DNA from: an uncultured Clostridia bacterium
Lineage (GTDB): Bacteria > Bacillota > Clostridia > Christensenellales > Borkfalkiaceae
DNA length: 63,298 nt
NCBI GenBank assembly: GCA_944354265.1
Contig: CALVPX010000050.1
Span: 1-63,298, forward strand
Direction: 5' to 3'
Every line of letters starts with the position of its first letter. The stretch's first letter is position 1. The translations under genes were made by a program, and so were the position numbers. This document shows, one piece after another, positions 1 to 8,769 of this stretch. A model generated the notes under the pieces. The model had not been told where the DNA came from. It ran no database searches and saw nothing but the letters and a program-made list of their open reading frames with translations.

Positions 1-45
1 GTGCGAATAGCACAGCCGGTACCATGCCCTTACAGGGCTAGTGCA

Positions 46-68
46 AACTACGCGTTGAACGCGTAGTT
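46..68. other. Small inverted repeat upstream of the acetyltransferase gene
   Basis: A perfect 9-bp stem (AACTACGCG / CGCGTAGTT) with a 5-nt loop lies upstream of the first gene. No T-tract follows, so it is not a clear terminator. Just downstream, a Shine-Dalgarno AAGGAGG (87-93) precedes a GTG-started 14-codon open frame (102-146), which may be a leader peptide or a gene remnant. Nothing else is recognisable in bases 1-165. Confidence 0.35.
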
Positions 69-165
69 ATGATTGTAATATTGATTAAGGAGGAAAACTC
101 GGTGAAGCTCTGCATTGCAGTTGCCGGAATAGTCTTAAAAAAATAATTTAAAAAGGAGATTTGAT

Positions 166-807
166 ATGGCTATTCCGGATAGCAAAAAAATATATCCCCG
201 CAATGGGGACAATACTATAGTGTATCTGAAAAACGTAATCACGGACCCTTACATAGAGGTCGGAGACTTTACTTTCTACAATGACTTTGTCAATGACCCG
301 AGGGACTTTGAAAAGAACAACGTTCTCTATCATTATCCAATCAACCACGACAGGTTGAAGATAGGCAAATTTTGCTCTATTGCTTGCGGAGCGAAGTTTT
401 TGTTCAACAGCGCAAACCACACTTTGAGCTCGCTGTCTACATATCCATTCCCGATATTCTACGAAGAGTGGGAGCATGGCATTTGGGCGGACAAGGCTTG
501 GGACAACAAGGGCGACATTGTAATCGGTAATGACGTTTGGATTGGCTATGAAGCCGTCATCCTTGCCGGCGTTACGATAGGGGACGGAGCAATCATAGGT
601 GCGCGTGCGGTCGTCACAAAAGATGTTCCGCCATACACCATAGTTGGCGGTATTCCCGCAAACCCCATTCGTAAGCGTTTTTTAGAAGAAACTATTGCCG
701 AGCTTTTGGCATTGAAGTGGTGGGAGCTTCCGCCCGACAAAATATTAGAACGAATCGGTTACATACAATTCGGCAACCTCGATAAGTTAAAAGCAATGAA
801 TAAATAA
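166..807 (+). CDS. Vat/CatB-family (xenobiotic) O-acetyltransferase
   Basis: This 213-residue cytosolic enzyme belongs to the left-handed beta-helix xenobiotic acetyltransferases (Vat/CatB), which move acetyl from acetyl-CoA to a hydroxyl on antibiotics such as streptogramin A or chloramphenicol, or on other small molecules. Visible family features are LYHYPI (54-59), KIGKFCSI (65-72), the SANHT segment whose His85 matches the catalytic histidine, hexapeptide repeats around IGNDVWIGYEAVILAGVTIGDG, the GGIPANPI motif, and KWWELPPDKI near the C-terminus. Length and order match Vat proteins closely. The start follows AAGGAGAT (154-161). It stands alone and ends at a strong terminator. The substrate is not determined here; many such chromosomal genes are not proven resistance genes. 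Confidence 0.85.
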   Translation: MAIPDSKKIYPRNGDNTIVYLKNVITDPYIEVGDFTFYNDFVNDPRDFEKNNVLYHYPINHDRLKIGKFCSIACGAKFLFNSANHTLSSLSTYPFPIFYEEWEHGIWADKAWDNKGDIVIGNDVWIGYEAVILAGVTIGDGAIIGARAVVTKDVPPYTIVGGIPANPIRKRFLEETIAELLALKWWELPPDKILERIGYIQFGNLDKLKAMNK

Positions 808-814
808 TATTGCG

Positions 815-850
815 GATTCTGCAATCTTTTTGATTGCAGAATCTTTTTTG
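815..850 (+). terminator. Rho-independent terminator after the acetyltransferase
   Basis: A perfect 12-bp stem (GATTCTGCAATC / GATTGCAGAATC) with a T5 loop is followed directly by a T-tract. Confidence 0.93.
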
Positions 851-863
851 TTTGCATTTAATC

Positions 864-921
864 TTGACATTCATAACTGAATGGGTTATAATATAACAAA
901 CGTTATATAACATATGTTATA
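864..921 (+). promoter_or_regulatory. Consensus sigma-A promoter with TetR-type operators
   Basis: TTGACA (864-869), a 17-bp spacer and TATAAT (887-892) form a near-perfect promoter for the TetR-ABC operon. Immediately downstream are two dyads: ATAAC-AAAC-GTTAT (893-906) and the perfect palindrome TATAACATATGTTATA (906-921). Their position across the expected transcription start suits autorepression by the TetR protein encoded next. Confidence 0.8.
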
Positions 922-935
922 AATAAGGAGTATTT

Positions 936-1511
936 ATGCCGCCCAAACCAAAGTTCAGCAAGCAGGACATATTAGACGCTGCACTAAAGCTTGTTCGTGA
1001 TGAAGGAATCGAGCATTTGACTGCGCGCTCACTTGCGCAGAAGCTTGGATGCTCAGTCTGCCCGGTATTTACAGTATTTGAAAATATGGAAGAGCTTCAG
1101 GCAGAAGTAATCCGTGCCGCAAAGGACCTTTATTCGCAGTATGTAGAAGAGGGGTTAAAATTTTCGCCCGCATTCAAAGGTGTGGGGATGCAATATATAA
1201 ATTTTGCAGTAAACGAACCCCGTCTTTTCCGCATGCTTTTTATGGCTGAACAGCCTGAAAGGCCCTCTGTGATTGATATTTTACATGCAATAGAAGATAA
1301 TTACGATAAAATATTACAGTCTGTATGTGACTGTTATGGCTTTAATTTAACGCAGGCCGTTAGGCTGTATCGTCACCTGTGGATATACACGCACGGTATA
1401 GCGTCTCTATGTGCGACAAATACATGCAACTTTACTTCGGACGAAATTAGCACTATGCTTACGGAAGTGTGCAGGGCACAGGTAGTTGCTCTTAAGGGGG
1501 AAACAAAATGA
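936..1511 (+). CDS. TetR family transcriptional regulator
   Basis: This 191-residue regulator has an N-terminal TetR DNA-binding domain (about residues 6-52; TARSLAQKLGCSVCPVFTVFE is the helix-turn-helix region) and a helical ligand-binding C-terminal half. The start ATG follows AAGGAG. It heads an operon with an ABC ATPase, overlapping it by 4 bp, and an FtsX permease, so it probably represses its own exporter and is relieved by a transported compound. Paired AT-rich palindromes just upstream are candidate operators. The inducer is unknown. Confidence 0.9.
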   Translation: MPPKPKFSKQDILDAALKLVRDEGIEHLTARSLAQKLGCSVCPVFTVFENMEELQAEVIRAAKDLYSQYVEEGLKFSPAFKGVGMQYINFAVNEPRLFRMLFMAEQPERPSVIDILHAIEDNYDKILQSVCDCYGFNLTQAVRLYRHLWIYTHGIASLCATNTCNFTSDEISTMLTEVCRAQVVALKGETK

Positions 1512-2200
1512 TATCTGTAAAGGGTATAACAAAAACTTATGGCAGCGGCGAGGGAGCTGTGGAGGTATTGAAAGGAATAAACCTCGAGGTTGATGATGGT
1601 AGCTTTGTCGTGATTTTAGGCGCCTCGGGCTCGGGCAAATCTACGCTTTTGAATATCATCTCTTGTTTGGAACGCCCCGACGGTGGCAGCGTGTGCTATG
1701 ACGGCGAAGATATAACAAAATTTACAGATAGTCGCCTGACCGCATTCCGTAGAACAAATATCGGCTTTATTTTTCAGCAATACTATCTTTTGCCCAATAT
1801 GACAGTTGAAAAGAATGTGCGCATGGGGGCAGACCTTGCGCACAATGACGACTATGGCAAGATAATTGAGGCTGTTGGTTTGGGAGATAAATTAGAAAAG
1901 TATCCCGCAGAGCTTTCAGGCGGCGAACAACAGCGTGTGGCCATAGCTCGTGCCATAGCAAAACGGCCGCGCGTTCTATTTCTCGACGAGCCTACAGGTG
2001 CGCTCGATGAAAACACGGGCAGACAAGTTTTGGATTATATAGCCAATATTCATAAAACGCAATCTCTCACCACAATCATGGTAACGCACAATTCTAATAT
2101 CGCACGCATGGCCGACCGTGTAATTATGATGAACAGTGGCAGAATTGTGCAAACGTACAATGTCGATTGCCCGCAGAGCGCATATGAGATAGGGTGGTGA
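1508..2200 (+). CDS. ABC transporter ATP-binding protein (LolD/MacB/BceA-type)
   Basis: This 230-residue ATPase energises the FtsX-like permease encoded next. Walker A is GASGSGKST (about 37-45), the Q-loop lies in IFQQYYLLP, the signature is [14 protein letters not shown], Walker B is [12 protein letters not shown], and the H-loop is VTHN. This is the MacB/LolD subfamily that works with FtsX-type permeases in mechanotransmission or antimicrobial peptide export or sensing. ATG overlaps the end of the TetR gene and the permease starts 1 bp after its stop, indicating one transcript. Confidence 0.95.
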   Translation: MISVKGITKTYGSGEGAVEVLKGINLEVDDGSFVVILGASGSGKSTLLNIISCLERPDGGSVCYDGEDITKFTDSRLTAFRRTNIGFIFQQYYLLPNMTVEKNVRMGADLAHNDDYGKIIEAVGLGDKLEKYPAELSGGEQQRVAIARAIAKRPRVLFLDEPTGALDENTGRQVLDYIANIHKTQSLTTIMVTHNSNIARMADRVIMMNSGRIVQTYNVDCPQSAYEIGW

Positions 2201-2201
2201 T

Positions 2202-3341
2202 ATGGTCATTTCTTATCGCGACGCATTAAAAGTAGTAGGCATAATTATTGTTTGTTGCTGTGCAGTTTTTGTATGTACGCTCTTTCTGAACTATAATCTC
2301 GATCTCTGCGGGATTGAAGGTGAATTGACCACACCCGCGGCCGTTGCCATGTACTATGCGCAGATTGACATGGGCAGAGTAACTGTAGGCGTGACGGGCG
2401 GGTGCCTTGTAGCCACATCGGCAATTATGCTTGTTGCATACATCAAAAATTACATAGATTCGCACGGCAGAGAGCTCGGCATTTTAAAGGCCATCGGACA
2501 TTCCCGCATTTCCGTTGCAAAGCATTTCGTTGTATTCGGTCTCGGGACACTTGTAGGATGTATCATAGGTTATGTCGCTTCATATATCTATCTTCCGGCA
2601 TTTTACCGCACTCAGAATGCGGATGGATTGTTCCCGGATATGCCGGTTACGTTTCATCCCGAGCTGTTCATTGTTCTGACATTGGCTCCGGCTGCCGTAT
2701 TTTCTGCGATTGCTGTGCTGTATGCCTTTATGCGGCTTAAGACGCCCGTGCTCGACCTCATGAGGGAAAAGCGCGAGTATGCAGTTAAAATGCGGCAAGG
2801 CAAGGGACAAAAGCGGACTTTTCTCAAAGAAGTTGCAGTTGCAACATTAAAGGGTAAAAAGTCTCACATATTTTTTGTTGCTTTTTCGGCATTCTGTTTT
2901 TCTGCGATGGTGCAGATGGCAATTTCTATGACCGAGATTGCAAGTCAAACTTTTTCGTGGATGATAGGTGGTATAGGGCTAATTCTCGCCTTTACGACAA
3001 TTTTTATGGCTCTTTCCGGCGTTGTAAGGGGAAATTCTAAAACCATTGCCATGATGCACGCGTTCGGTTACAGCGACGGTGAGTGCCGAAGAGCCGTTCT
3101 CGGGGCGTACAGACCAATTTCATATATAGGCTTTGTTGTCGGGTCAGTCTATCAGTATGCGCTTTTAAAACTTATTATGACATTTGTCTTTGCGGGTGTT
3201 GATAATATTCCCGACTATAATTTCAGTTGGAGCGCCCTGCTGATAACTTTTGCGGCATTTGTTTTAACGTATGAATTAATAATGTATGTCTACAGCCTTA
3301 AGCTGAAAAGTTTGTCGCTTAAGAGTTTAATGCTCGAATAA
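2202..3341 (+). CDS. FtsX-like ABC transporter permease (compact)
   Basis: This 379-residue membrane protein carries two FtsX-like cores. The first (about 60-185) contains the characteristic GRELGILKAIGHS coupling motif and the second (about 215-375) contains a degenerate counterpart (IAMMHAFGYSDGE). Hydrophobic helices are visible near residues 9-29, 60-82, 108-130, 160-182, 222-240, 252-272 and 345-370. The segment between the first two helices is only about 30 residues, so the large extracytoplasmic domain of BceB- or MacB-type permeases is missing or reduced. It pairs with the preceding ATPase. The substrate cannot be inferred beyond a likely amphiphile or peptide. Confidence 0.85.
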   Translation: MVISYRDALKVVGIIIVCCCAVFVCTLFLNYNLDLCGIEGELTTPAAVAMYYAQIDMGRVTVGVTGGCLVATSAIMLVAYIKNYIDSHGRELGILKAIGHSRISVAKHFVVFGLGTLVGCIIGYVASYIYLPAFYRTQNADGLFPDMPVTFHPELFIVLTLAPAAVFSAIAVLYAFMRLKTPVLDLMREKREYAVKMRQGKGQKRTFLKEVAVATLKGKKSHIFFVAFSAFCFSAMVQMAISMTEIASQTFSWMIGGIGLILAFTTIFMALSGVVRGNSKTIAMMHAFGYSDGECRRAVLGAYRPISYIGFVVGSVYQYALLKLIMTFVFAGVDNIPDYNFSWSALLITFAAFVLTYELIMYVYSLKLKSLSLKSLMLE

Positions 3342-3403
3342 ATTGAGTTTAACTTTTAACATCTGTGTTTATATATAATAATGTTATAACACGGAGGTTT
3401 AAC

Positions 3404-5260
3404 ATGAAAGAGGGTAACATAAAAATTTCAAGCGAAAACATGATGCCTATAATCAAGAAGTGGCTGTATTCCGACAAGGATATCTTCTTAAGGGAGATTG
3501 TTGCCAACGGCATCGACGCTATCACCAAATTTAAAAAGCTCGTAAACATGGGCTCTGCAACGGAGACCGAGGGCGAGGAGTACTGCATCAAAATTTCCGT
3601 CGACAAAGATGCTAAGACACTTTCCGTTGAGGATAACGGCATCGGCATGACGGAGGACGAAGTTGAAAAGTACATAACACAGATAGCCTTTTCAGGCGCT
3701 TCCGACTTCCTTGCCAAGTATGAAAAGGCGGGCGGCGACGGCATAATCGGTCACTTTGGTCTCGGCTTCTACTCAGCATACATGGTTTCTGAAAATGTTG
3801 AAATCATCACAAAGTCGTACGACGGCAGCCACGCCGTGCATTGGCAGTCCGACGGCAACAAGACCTATACAATCGAAGAGAGTGACAGGGCTGAGCGCGG
3901 CACAAAGATAATCATGCACATCACCGACGAGGAAAAGGAATTCCTCGAGGAGAGCAAGATAAGGGAGCTCGTCAAAAAGTACTGCTCGTTCATGCCGTAC
4001 AATATTTACGTCAACTACAATGGCGACGGCAAGGACAAACCTTTGAACACCACAACGCCGCTCTATTTAAAGTCCGCCAAGGATTGCACGGACGAAGAAT
4101 ATAAGGAGTTCTATACCGATACATTCTTTGACTTTACTCCGCCCATCTTTTGGGTGCATCTCGACATGGATTATCCCTTTAAATTAAAGGGCATACTCTA
4201 TTTCCCCAAGGTTAAAAACAAGCTCGAGCTTGAGCGTGGCAAGGTAAAACTCTATTGCAATCAGGTATTTATTGCCGATAACATAAAGGAAGTTATTCCC
4301 GAATTCTTAATGCTCTTGAACGGCGTCATAGACTGCCCCGATATTCCCTTAAACGTTTCGCGTTCCTTCCTGCAGAACGACAGGCAGGTTCAGCGCATAA
4401 CAAAATATATAACGAGGAAAGTTGCCGACAAGCTCGTCTCTCTCTTCAAGACCGACAGAAAGAAGTACGAAGAATGTTGGGAAGATTTGGCTAACTTTGT
4501 CAAATTCGGTTGCATCAAGGACGACGACTTCTATCAGCGAGTCAAGGATATCATAATTTACAAGGATATCAACGGCGAATACAAGAACATGAACGAATTC
4601 CTCGGCCTGCCCGCCGAAAGTGCAGATGACGGCGAAAATAAAGGCGAAAATGAAGAGGGCAAAGGGGACAAGAAGGAAGAGAGCAAAACTCCTTCTACAA
4701 TTTATTATGTCTCCGACGAGCAGCAACAGGCTCAGTACATTAAAATGTTCAAGGACGCAGGTCTGAATGCAATCACCTGTGACACATTTATAGACCCTCA
4801 TTTTATCAGCTATCTCGAATATAAAGCGCCCGACAAGCTCAAATTTATGCGCATCGACGCCGACATTGCAGGCGCCCTCAAGGGAGAGGACGGCGCTGAG
4901 GACAGCGTCCTCATAGACATTTTCAAAAATGCCATCGGCGATGACAAGCTTACCATAAAGACGCAGGCGCTCAAAAATGCCGCCGTTCCCGCAGTGATTA
5001 ACGTCGACGAGTACATGCGCAGGTATTCCGAAATGTGCTCATTCTACGGCATGAGCGAGGGCGACGTAGCTAAAACTATGATAATCAACACGGCAAATCC
5101 CGTGGTTGCTAAAATCAAGGAGTTGGACGACGAAAAGCAGAAGTTCGTCGCAGGTTATATCTATTCGCTCGCGTTGCTCTCGTATAAAAAGCTTACGCCC
5201 GGTGAATTCGACAAGTTTATGTCAGAGACGTTAAACTTATTGGGTCAGTATGTAAAGTAA
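3404..5260 (+). CDS. htpG: Molecular chaperone HtpG (Hsp90 family)
   Basis: The ATP-dependent cytosolic chaperone HtpG (618 residues from ATG 3404) is recognised by its GHKL ATPase N-domain: FLREIVANGIDAITK, SVEDNGIGMTEDEVEKYI and GHFGLGFYSAYMV. The middle domain carries the conserved NVSRSFLQNDRQVQRI segment and a C-terminal dimerisation region follows. I chose ATG 3404 because ACGGAGG lies directly upstream; the longer frame has 13 extra unconserved residues. An acidic stretch rich in Glu, Gly and Lys (about 420-440) sits in the middle-domain loop. It is monocistronic and ends at a strong terminator. Confidence 0.96.
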   Translation: MKEGNIKISSENMMPIIKKWLYSDKDIFLREIVANGIDAITKFKKLVNMGSATETEGEEYCIKISVDKDAKTLSVEDNGIGMTEDEVEKYITQIAFSGASDFLAKYEKAGGDGIIGHFGLGFYSAYMVSENVEIITKSYDGSHAVHWQSDGNKTYTIEESDRAERGTKIIMHITDEEKEFLEESKIRELVKKYCSFMPYNIYVNYNGDGKDKPLNTTTPLYLKSAKDCTDEEYKEFYTDTFFDFTPPIFWVHLDMDYPFKLKGILYFPKVKNKLELERGKVKLYCNQVFIADNIKEVIPEFLMLLNGVIDCPDIPLNVSRSFLQNDRQVQRITKYITRKVADKLVSLFKTDRKKYEECWEDLANFVKFGCIKDDDFYQRVKDIIIYKDINGEYKNMNEFLGLPAESADDGENKGENEEGKGDKKEESKTPSTIYYVSDEQQQAQYIKMFKDAGLNAITCDTFIDPHFISYLEYKAPDKLKFMRIDADIAGALKGEDGAEDSVLIDIFKNAIGDDKLTIKTQALKNAAVPAVINVDEYMRRYSEMCSFYGMSEGDVAKTMIINTANPVVAKIKELDDEKQKFVAGYIYSLALLSYKKLTPGEFDKFMSETLNLLGQYVK

Positions 5261-5273
5261 AAATTTAATGTAT

Positions 5274-5301
5274 AAAGACCGCCTTCGGGCGGTCTTTTTT
5301 T
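5274..5301 (+). terminator. Rho-independent terminator after htpG
   Basis: The 10-bp stem AAAGACCGCC / GGCGGTCTTT has a TTCG tetraloop and a long T-tract. Confidence 0.95.
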
Positions 5302-6225
5302 GTGCCTGCAAAAATATTCTATATTGTGAAATTAAATTTTTTGCCTCCCGAACTTCGGCGGGCAATTGACTGCCTCAATATAAATTTCTTGACAGAAATC
5401 CGCATAAGGAGGGGACAACCCGTAATAATTGAGTACCGCGGCGAATATGTATATATAAATAAGTGCGGGGCATCGTCTAACCGCGACGGCGCAATACGCA
5501 TTTATGATGTAGACAGGCTGTTGGGCAGCGCCATTGCCGACGGTGTGTATGCCTATTCAGAGCAGCTGAAAAATGCATTTGTTACCCTCGACGGCGGGGT
5601 GAGAGTTGGGGTTGCCGGCGAATATGTGACCGAAAGGGGACAGATAACCGCAGTCAGGTGCGTAACTTCGCTCAATATCCGCATCCCGCACGATATCAAG
5701 GGGTGCGCACGCGGAATATATTCGGCGACATTGCAGCATGGATTACACAGCGTTCTAATATTTTCGCCGCCCGGATTCGGAAAGACGACTATGCTGCGCG
5801 ACATTGCCCGCCATTTGGGCAAGGACAACAATGTTCTTGTGTTTGACGAGCGCAATGAGATTGCCGCCGCCGATTGTGACGGGGACGGTTATCCCCTCGG
5901 CGAGCGCTGCGATGTGGTGCGTGGAGGCGACAAACTGACGGCGTTTGCCTGCGCAATCAGGGTAATGAAGCCGCAGGTCATTATAACGGACGAGCTGTAC
6001 GGCGAAAGGGACATCGCCGCGGTGAAATATGTTGCCGACTGCGGCATTGCCATATGTGCTTCCACGCATGTGACTGATGAAAAAATTTTGAAAGACATGC
6101 CATTCGATTACTACTGCCGCCTGACGGGTATCGGCAAAAAGGTAATAATTTATGATAAAAACTTTGATATTGTGTGCGATAATTGCGGCGACGACGGCGG
6201 TGGGAGTGTTGCTCTCCGCAGATAA
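5302..6225 (+). CDS. spoIIIAA: Stage III sporulation protein AA (SpoIIIAA ATPase)
   Basis: SpoIIIAA is a secretion-type ATPase of the mother-cell to forespore channel (SpoIIIA-SpoIIQ) used after engulfment. A P-loop PPGFGKTTM (about 156-164), the Walker B-like VLVFDERNEIAA and a later IITDELYGERD support this. Length (307 residues) matches the family. It is the first gene of an unbroken eight-gene operon. The first frame start, GTG 5302, lies on the T-tract of the upstream terminator; GTG 5326 (beginning VKLNFLPPELRR) is an equally plausible start, and neither has a clear Shine-Dalgarno. Sigma-E control is expected from the family, but I could not pick a convincing sigma-E promoter. Confidence 0.95.
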   Translation: MPAKIFYIVKLNFLPPELRRAIDCLNINFLTEIRIRRGQPVIIEYRGEYVYINKCGASSNRDGAIRIYDVDRLLGSAIADGVYAYSEQLKNAFVTLDGGVRVGVAGEYVTERGQITAVRCVTSLNIRIPHDIKGCARGIYSATLQHGLHSVLIFSPPGFGKTTMLRDIARHLGKDNNVLVFDERNEIAAADCDGDGYPLGERCDVVRGGDKLTAFACAIRVMKPQVIITDELYGERDIAAVKYVADCGIAICASTHVTDEKILKDMPFDYYCRLTGIGKKVIIYDKNFDIVCDNCGDDGGGSVALRR

Positions 6226-6577
6226 GAAGAAGCGTGCACAGGTTTTTTCCGATTTGTATGAATTCAACGAGCGCATGCTTATCAATCTTAAATTTGGCAA
6301 GCTGCGCATATCGCAGATAGCCGCAGAATTCAGATATATGCCTGACATAGTAGTTGGCAAACGCGTGTTAAGCGGGTCTGACGGGCAATTTTTATGCGAA
6401 TATATCAAAAATATAGGCGTCAGCGACAGTTCGTCGCAGATAGATTACCTCAACGAGCGCAAATCTGCCATAAAAAAGCTCATGGAAGAGAGTGCGGAAA
6501 ATTATAAAAAGTACAGCTCGCTGTACGTCAAAATAGCGCTGATGATAGGAATACTCATAGCCGTGTTACTTGCATAA
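6152..6577 (+). CDS. spoIIIAB: Stage III sporulation protein AB
   Basis: This 141-residue protein has one N-terminal hydrophobic helix, a helical middle part and a C-terminal hydrophobic helix (IALMIGILIAVLLA), as expected for SpoIIIAB. This family resembles GspF-like inner-membrane platform proteins and partners the SpoIIIAA ATPase. It overlaps the end of spoIIIAA by 74 bp and its stop overlaps the spoIIIAC start (TAATGG), implying translational coupling. The assignment rests mainly on position within the intact operon plus topology. Confidence 0.9.
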   Translation: MIKTLILCAIIAATTAVGVLLSADKKKRAQVFSDLYEFNERMLINLKFGKLRISQIAAEFRYMPDIVVGKRVLSGSDGQFLCEYIKNIGVSDSSSQIDYLNERKSAIKKLMEESAENYKKYSSLYVKIALMIGILIAVLLA

Positions 6578-6774
6578 TGGATATAAGCATAATTTTTAAA
6601 ATTGCCGCGGTAGGCATAATAATCACTATAATCTGTCAGATTTTAAAAAAATCTGACCGTGACGATATTGCCACTATCGTCAGCCTCGTCGGGTTAATTA
6701 TAGTGCTCACGGTAGTTATCTCCATGATTGCCGACCTGTTTGAGCAGATAAGCACTCTCTTTGATATGTTCTGA
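6577..6774 (+). CDS. spoIIIAC: Stage III sporulation protein AC
   Basis: This 65-residue, almost entirely hydrophobic protein with two transmembrane helices (about 4-22 and 34-56) has the standard SpoIIIAC size. The motif QILKKSDRDDIATIVSLVGLIIVL between and in the helices is characteristic of the SpoIIIAC/AD family. It is a membrane component of the feeding channel and is coupled by 1-nt overlaps on both sides. Confidence 0.95.
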   Translation: MDISIIFKIAAVGIIITIICQILKKSDRDDIATIVSLVGLIIVLTVVISMIADLFEQISTLFDMF

Positions 6775-7163
6775 TGATTGTTCGCATTTGTTGTATTGCG
6801 GTAATAACAGCCGTGTGCGCCATGATATTGAAGGCCAACAAGCCCGAGTTTGTGCCCATGTGTCTTACAGCGGGCGGAATACTGCTCATAATCTTCGGCT
6901 TTGATTACCTGTCTGTAAGCGTTGAGTTCATAAGGCAATTTACAGAGGAGACGGGTATCGACAGCTCTGTGGTGCGGCTTATTTTTAAAGTTATCGGGGT
7001 GGGATACCTGATAGAAATCACTGCCGGCGCCGTCAAAGATTTGGGGTTTGAAAGCCTGTCGGACAAACTTGTCATGTGCGGCAAGCTAATAATTTTTGTC
7101 ATGTCGATTCCAATATTGCAGACCATGTTTTCTGTTATAACTTCGTTGATAGACCTTGTATGA
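6774..7163 (+). CDS. spoIIIAD: Stage III sporulation protein AD
   Basis: This 129-residue multi-helix membrane protein is related to SpoIIIAC. Helices are visible near 1-18, 27-45, 65-90 and 100-125, with the conserved IGVGYLIEITAGAVKDLG segment. It is translationally coupled to spoIIIAC (TGATG) and to spoIIIAE (ATGA). It takes part in the SpoIIIA-SpoIIQ channel in the outer forespore membrane. Confidence 0.95.
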   Translation: MIVRICCIAVITAVCAMILKANKPEFVPMCLTAGGILLIIFGFDYLSVSVEFIRQFTEETGIDSSVVRLIFKVIGVGYLIEITAGAVKDLGFESLSDKLVMCGKLIIFVMSIPILQTMFSVITSLIDLV

Positions 7164-8338
7164 AAGTTAAAATAAAAGTTGTCGTCTGCCTCGCCGTAGT
7201 AGCAATCGTTCTGCTCTGTCTCGGCGGCGTTGCGTTTGCCGACGACGCCGCGCAAGAACTCAACGACAGCATTATTGAAATTCTTGACGGGCTCGATTTA
7301 TCAGAACTCGAAAACTATCTGCAAAATCATGAGAATGATTTTTTGTTTTCCTTTGGCGACAGCGCCCGTGAAATTGTTGAGTATCTCATTCGCGGCGACC
7401 TCGGCATCGACTACTACGGTTATTTGAGTCAGCTGTTTTCGGTTCTGTTCAACAATGTTTTATCGTTAATTCCTGCCTTCGCTCAGATAGTTGCGCTCTC
7501 CATAATATGTGCAATCGTCAAGAGCACGGAGGGGAGTGTGATGAGTAAAAGCACGTCGAAAGCCGTGCGTATTGCTTGTTATGTCGTCATAATCACTATA
7601 CTTGTCGCCATGCTCGCGGGGATTATAAATTCGGTTTCGCAGAGCATCAATAACGTAAAGGCGCAGGTCGAGATTGTGACGCCTATACTGATAACGCTGA
7701 CCGTGCTCACAGGCGGCAGCGGTGCGGGTGCGATATACCAACCGTCGGCACTATTCATTTCGGGCGGGGCTGTGGAAATAGTCAGCGGCATAATTTTTCC
7801 CGCCACGATAGCAATAATTGTAATCAATTTTATTTCCAAACTCTCGCCCGATTTGTCATTTTCGGGGACGTCGAAGCTGCTTAAAAGCATTTTAAAGTGG
7901 GTGATAGGCATAACGCTTGCGGTATTTTCCATCTTTATCACAGTGCAGAGCGCGGGCTCTTCGCTGTTCGACGGAATATTCTTTAAGGCTACAAAATATC
8001 TTGTGGGCAGTTCGGTTCCCATCGTCGGCAACTTCCTCTCGGCGGGGGTGGACATGATTGTCGCCGCAGGCTCGGTGATTAAGAGCTCGGTAGGCATGGT
8101 TGGCATAGTACTACTTGTGATAGAGGTCGCACCGCCTATAATCTTATTGGCCGCCTTTTCTCTCATTTTAAAATTGGTCGCGGCAGTAGTGCAGCCCCTC
8201 GGTGAAAATACATTGTTTTCGCTGTTTTCAGATTTGGCGTCTGACATAGAATACTTCATTGCGGGCATGTGTACGGTTGCGTTTATGTATGCACTCGTCG
8301 TCATGCTGATAATCAGTTCGGCAACAAATTTCATATGA
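7160..8338 (+). CDS. spoIIIAE: Stage III sporulation protein AE
   Basis: This 392-residue polytopic membrane protein begins with a signal-like hydrophobic segment ending AFA-DDA, then a soluble stretch rich in Asp, Leu and Glu, then about seven to eight helices. The start at 7160 is set by the ATGA overlap with spoIIIAD; the longer upstream frame is a shadow. Length and operon position match SpoIIIAE, a channel component. A copy of the CATAGTACT repeat lies inside the coding region at 8104. Confidence 0.95.
   Translation: MKVKIKVVVCLAVVAIVLLCLGGVAFADDAAQELNDSIIEILDGLDLSELENYLQNHENDFLFSFGDSAREIVEYLIRGDLGIDYYGYLSQLFSVLFNNVLSLIPAFAQIVALSIICAIVKSTEGSVMSKSTSKAVRIACYVVIITILVAMLAGIINSVSQSINNVKAQVEIVTPILITLTVLTGGSGAGAIYQPSALFISGGAVEIVSGIIFPATIAIIVINFISKLSPDLSFSGTSKLLKSILKWVIGITLAVFSIFITVQSAGSSLFDGIFFKATKYLVGSSVPIVGNFLSAGVDMIVAAGSVIKSSVGMVGIVLLVIEVAPPIILLAAFSLILKLVAAVVQPLGENTLFSLFSDLASDIEYFIAGMCTVAFMYALVVMLIISSATNFI
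8104..8112 (+). repeat. CATAGTACT repeat copy 1 (in spoIIIAE)
   Basis: Exact 9-mer on plus within the coding sequence; flank GGCATAGTACTACTTG. Confidence 0.8.
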
Positions 8339-8769
8339 CAGCTTACATCGCCACCGCCGCAGGCGCGGTCTTTCTTACAGTTATCGTCGGGATGATAATT
8401 CCCGAAGGAAAGTTGAACAAAAGCATAAATTTTGTGCTGCGAATTGCCTGTATTCTCATTCTCATTTCGCCCGTATTCAATATATTTAAAATTGAACTCC
8501 CCGAAGCCGACGGCGGAATTGTCGACTATGAATATATCTGTGATGTCTTTTCAGAAAGTCAGAGCAGTCAGCTCGAAAAGATGATTGCCGAAGAATTAGG
8601 CGTTCAATGTTCGTGCGAGGTGGAAATTATCTACGAGGACGGATCATTCAAGGAAAACGGCGTTACAGTTTTGACTTATAATGTCGAAAGCGGAGTAATT
8701 GAAAATATTCAATCATATTTGAAAGAGCTCGGCTATATAAATATAAATGTAAATGAAAAAACTGCTTGA
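8335..8769 (+). CDS. spoIIIAF: Stage III sporulation protein AF
   Basis: This 144-residue protein has two N-terminal membrane helices (about 2-20 and 35-52) and a soluble C-terminal domain of the ring-forming SpoIIIAF type (CEVEIIYEDGS and later). The start is fixed by an ATGA overlap with spoIIIAE. It overlaps spoIIIAG by 17 bp. It is a component of the sporulation feeding channel. Confidence 0.92.
   Translation: MTAYIATAAGAVFLTVIVGMIIPEGKLNKSINFVLRIACILILISPVFNIFKIELPEADGGIVDYEYICDVFSESQSSQLEKMIAEELGVQCSCEVEIIYEDGSFKENGVTVLTYNVESGVIENIQSYLKELGYININVNEKTA

Noticed and set aside
3404-5260. Minus-strand frames of 100-150 codons inside htpG, folD, lysA and the glycogen genes
   Set aside because: They are shadows of strongly conserved genes, with no ribosome sites and low-complexity products.
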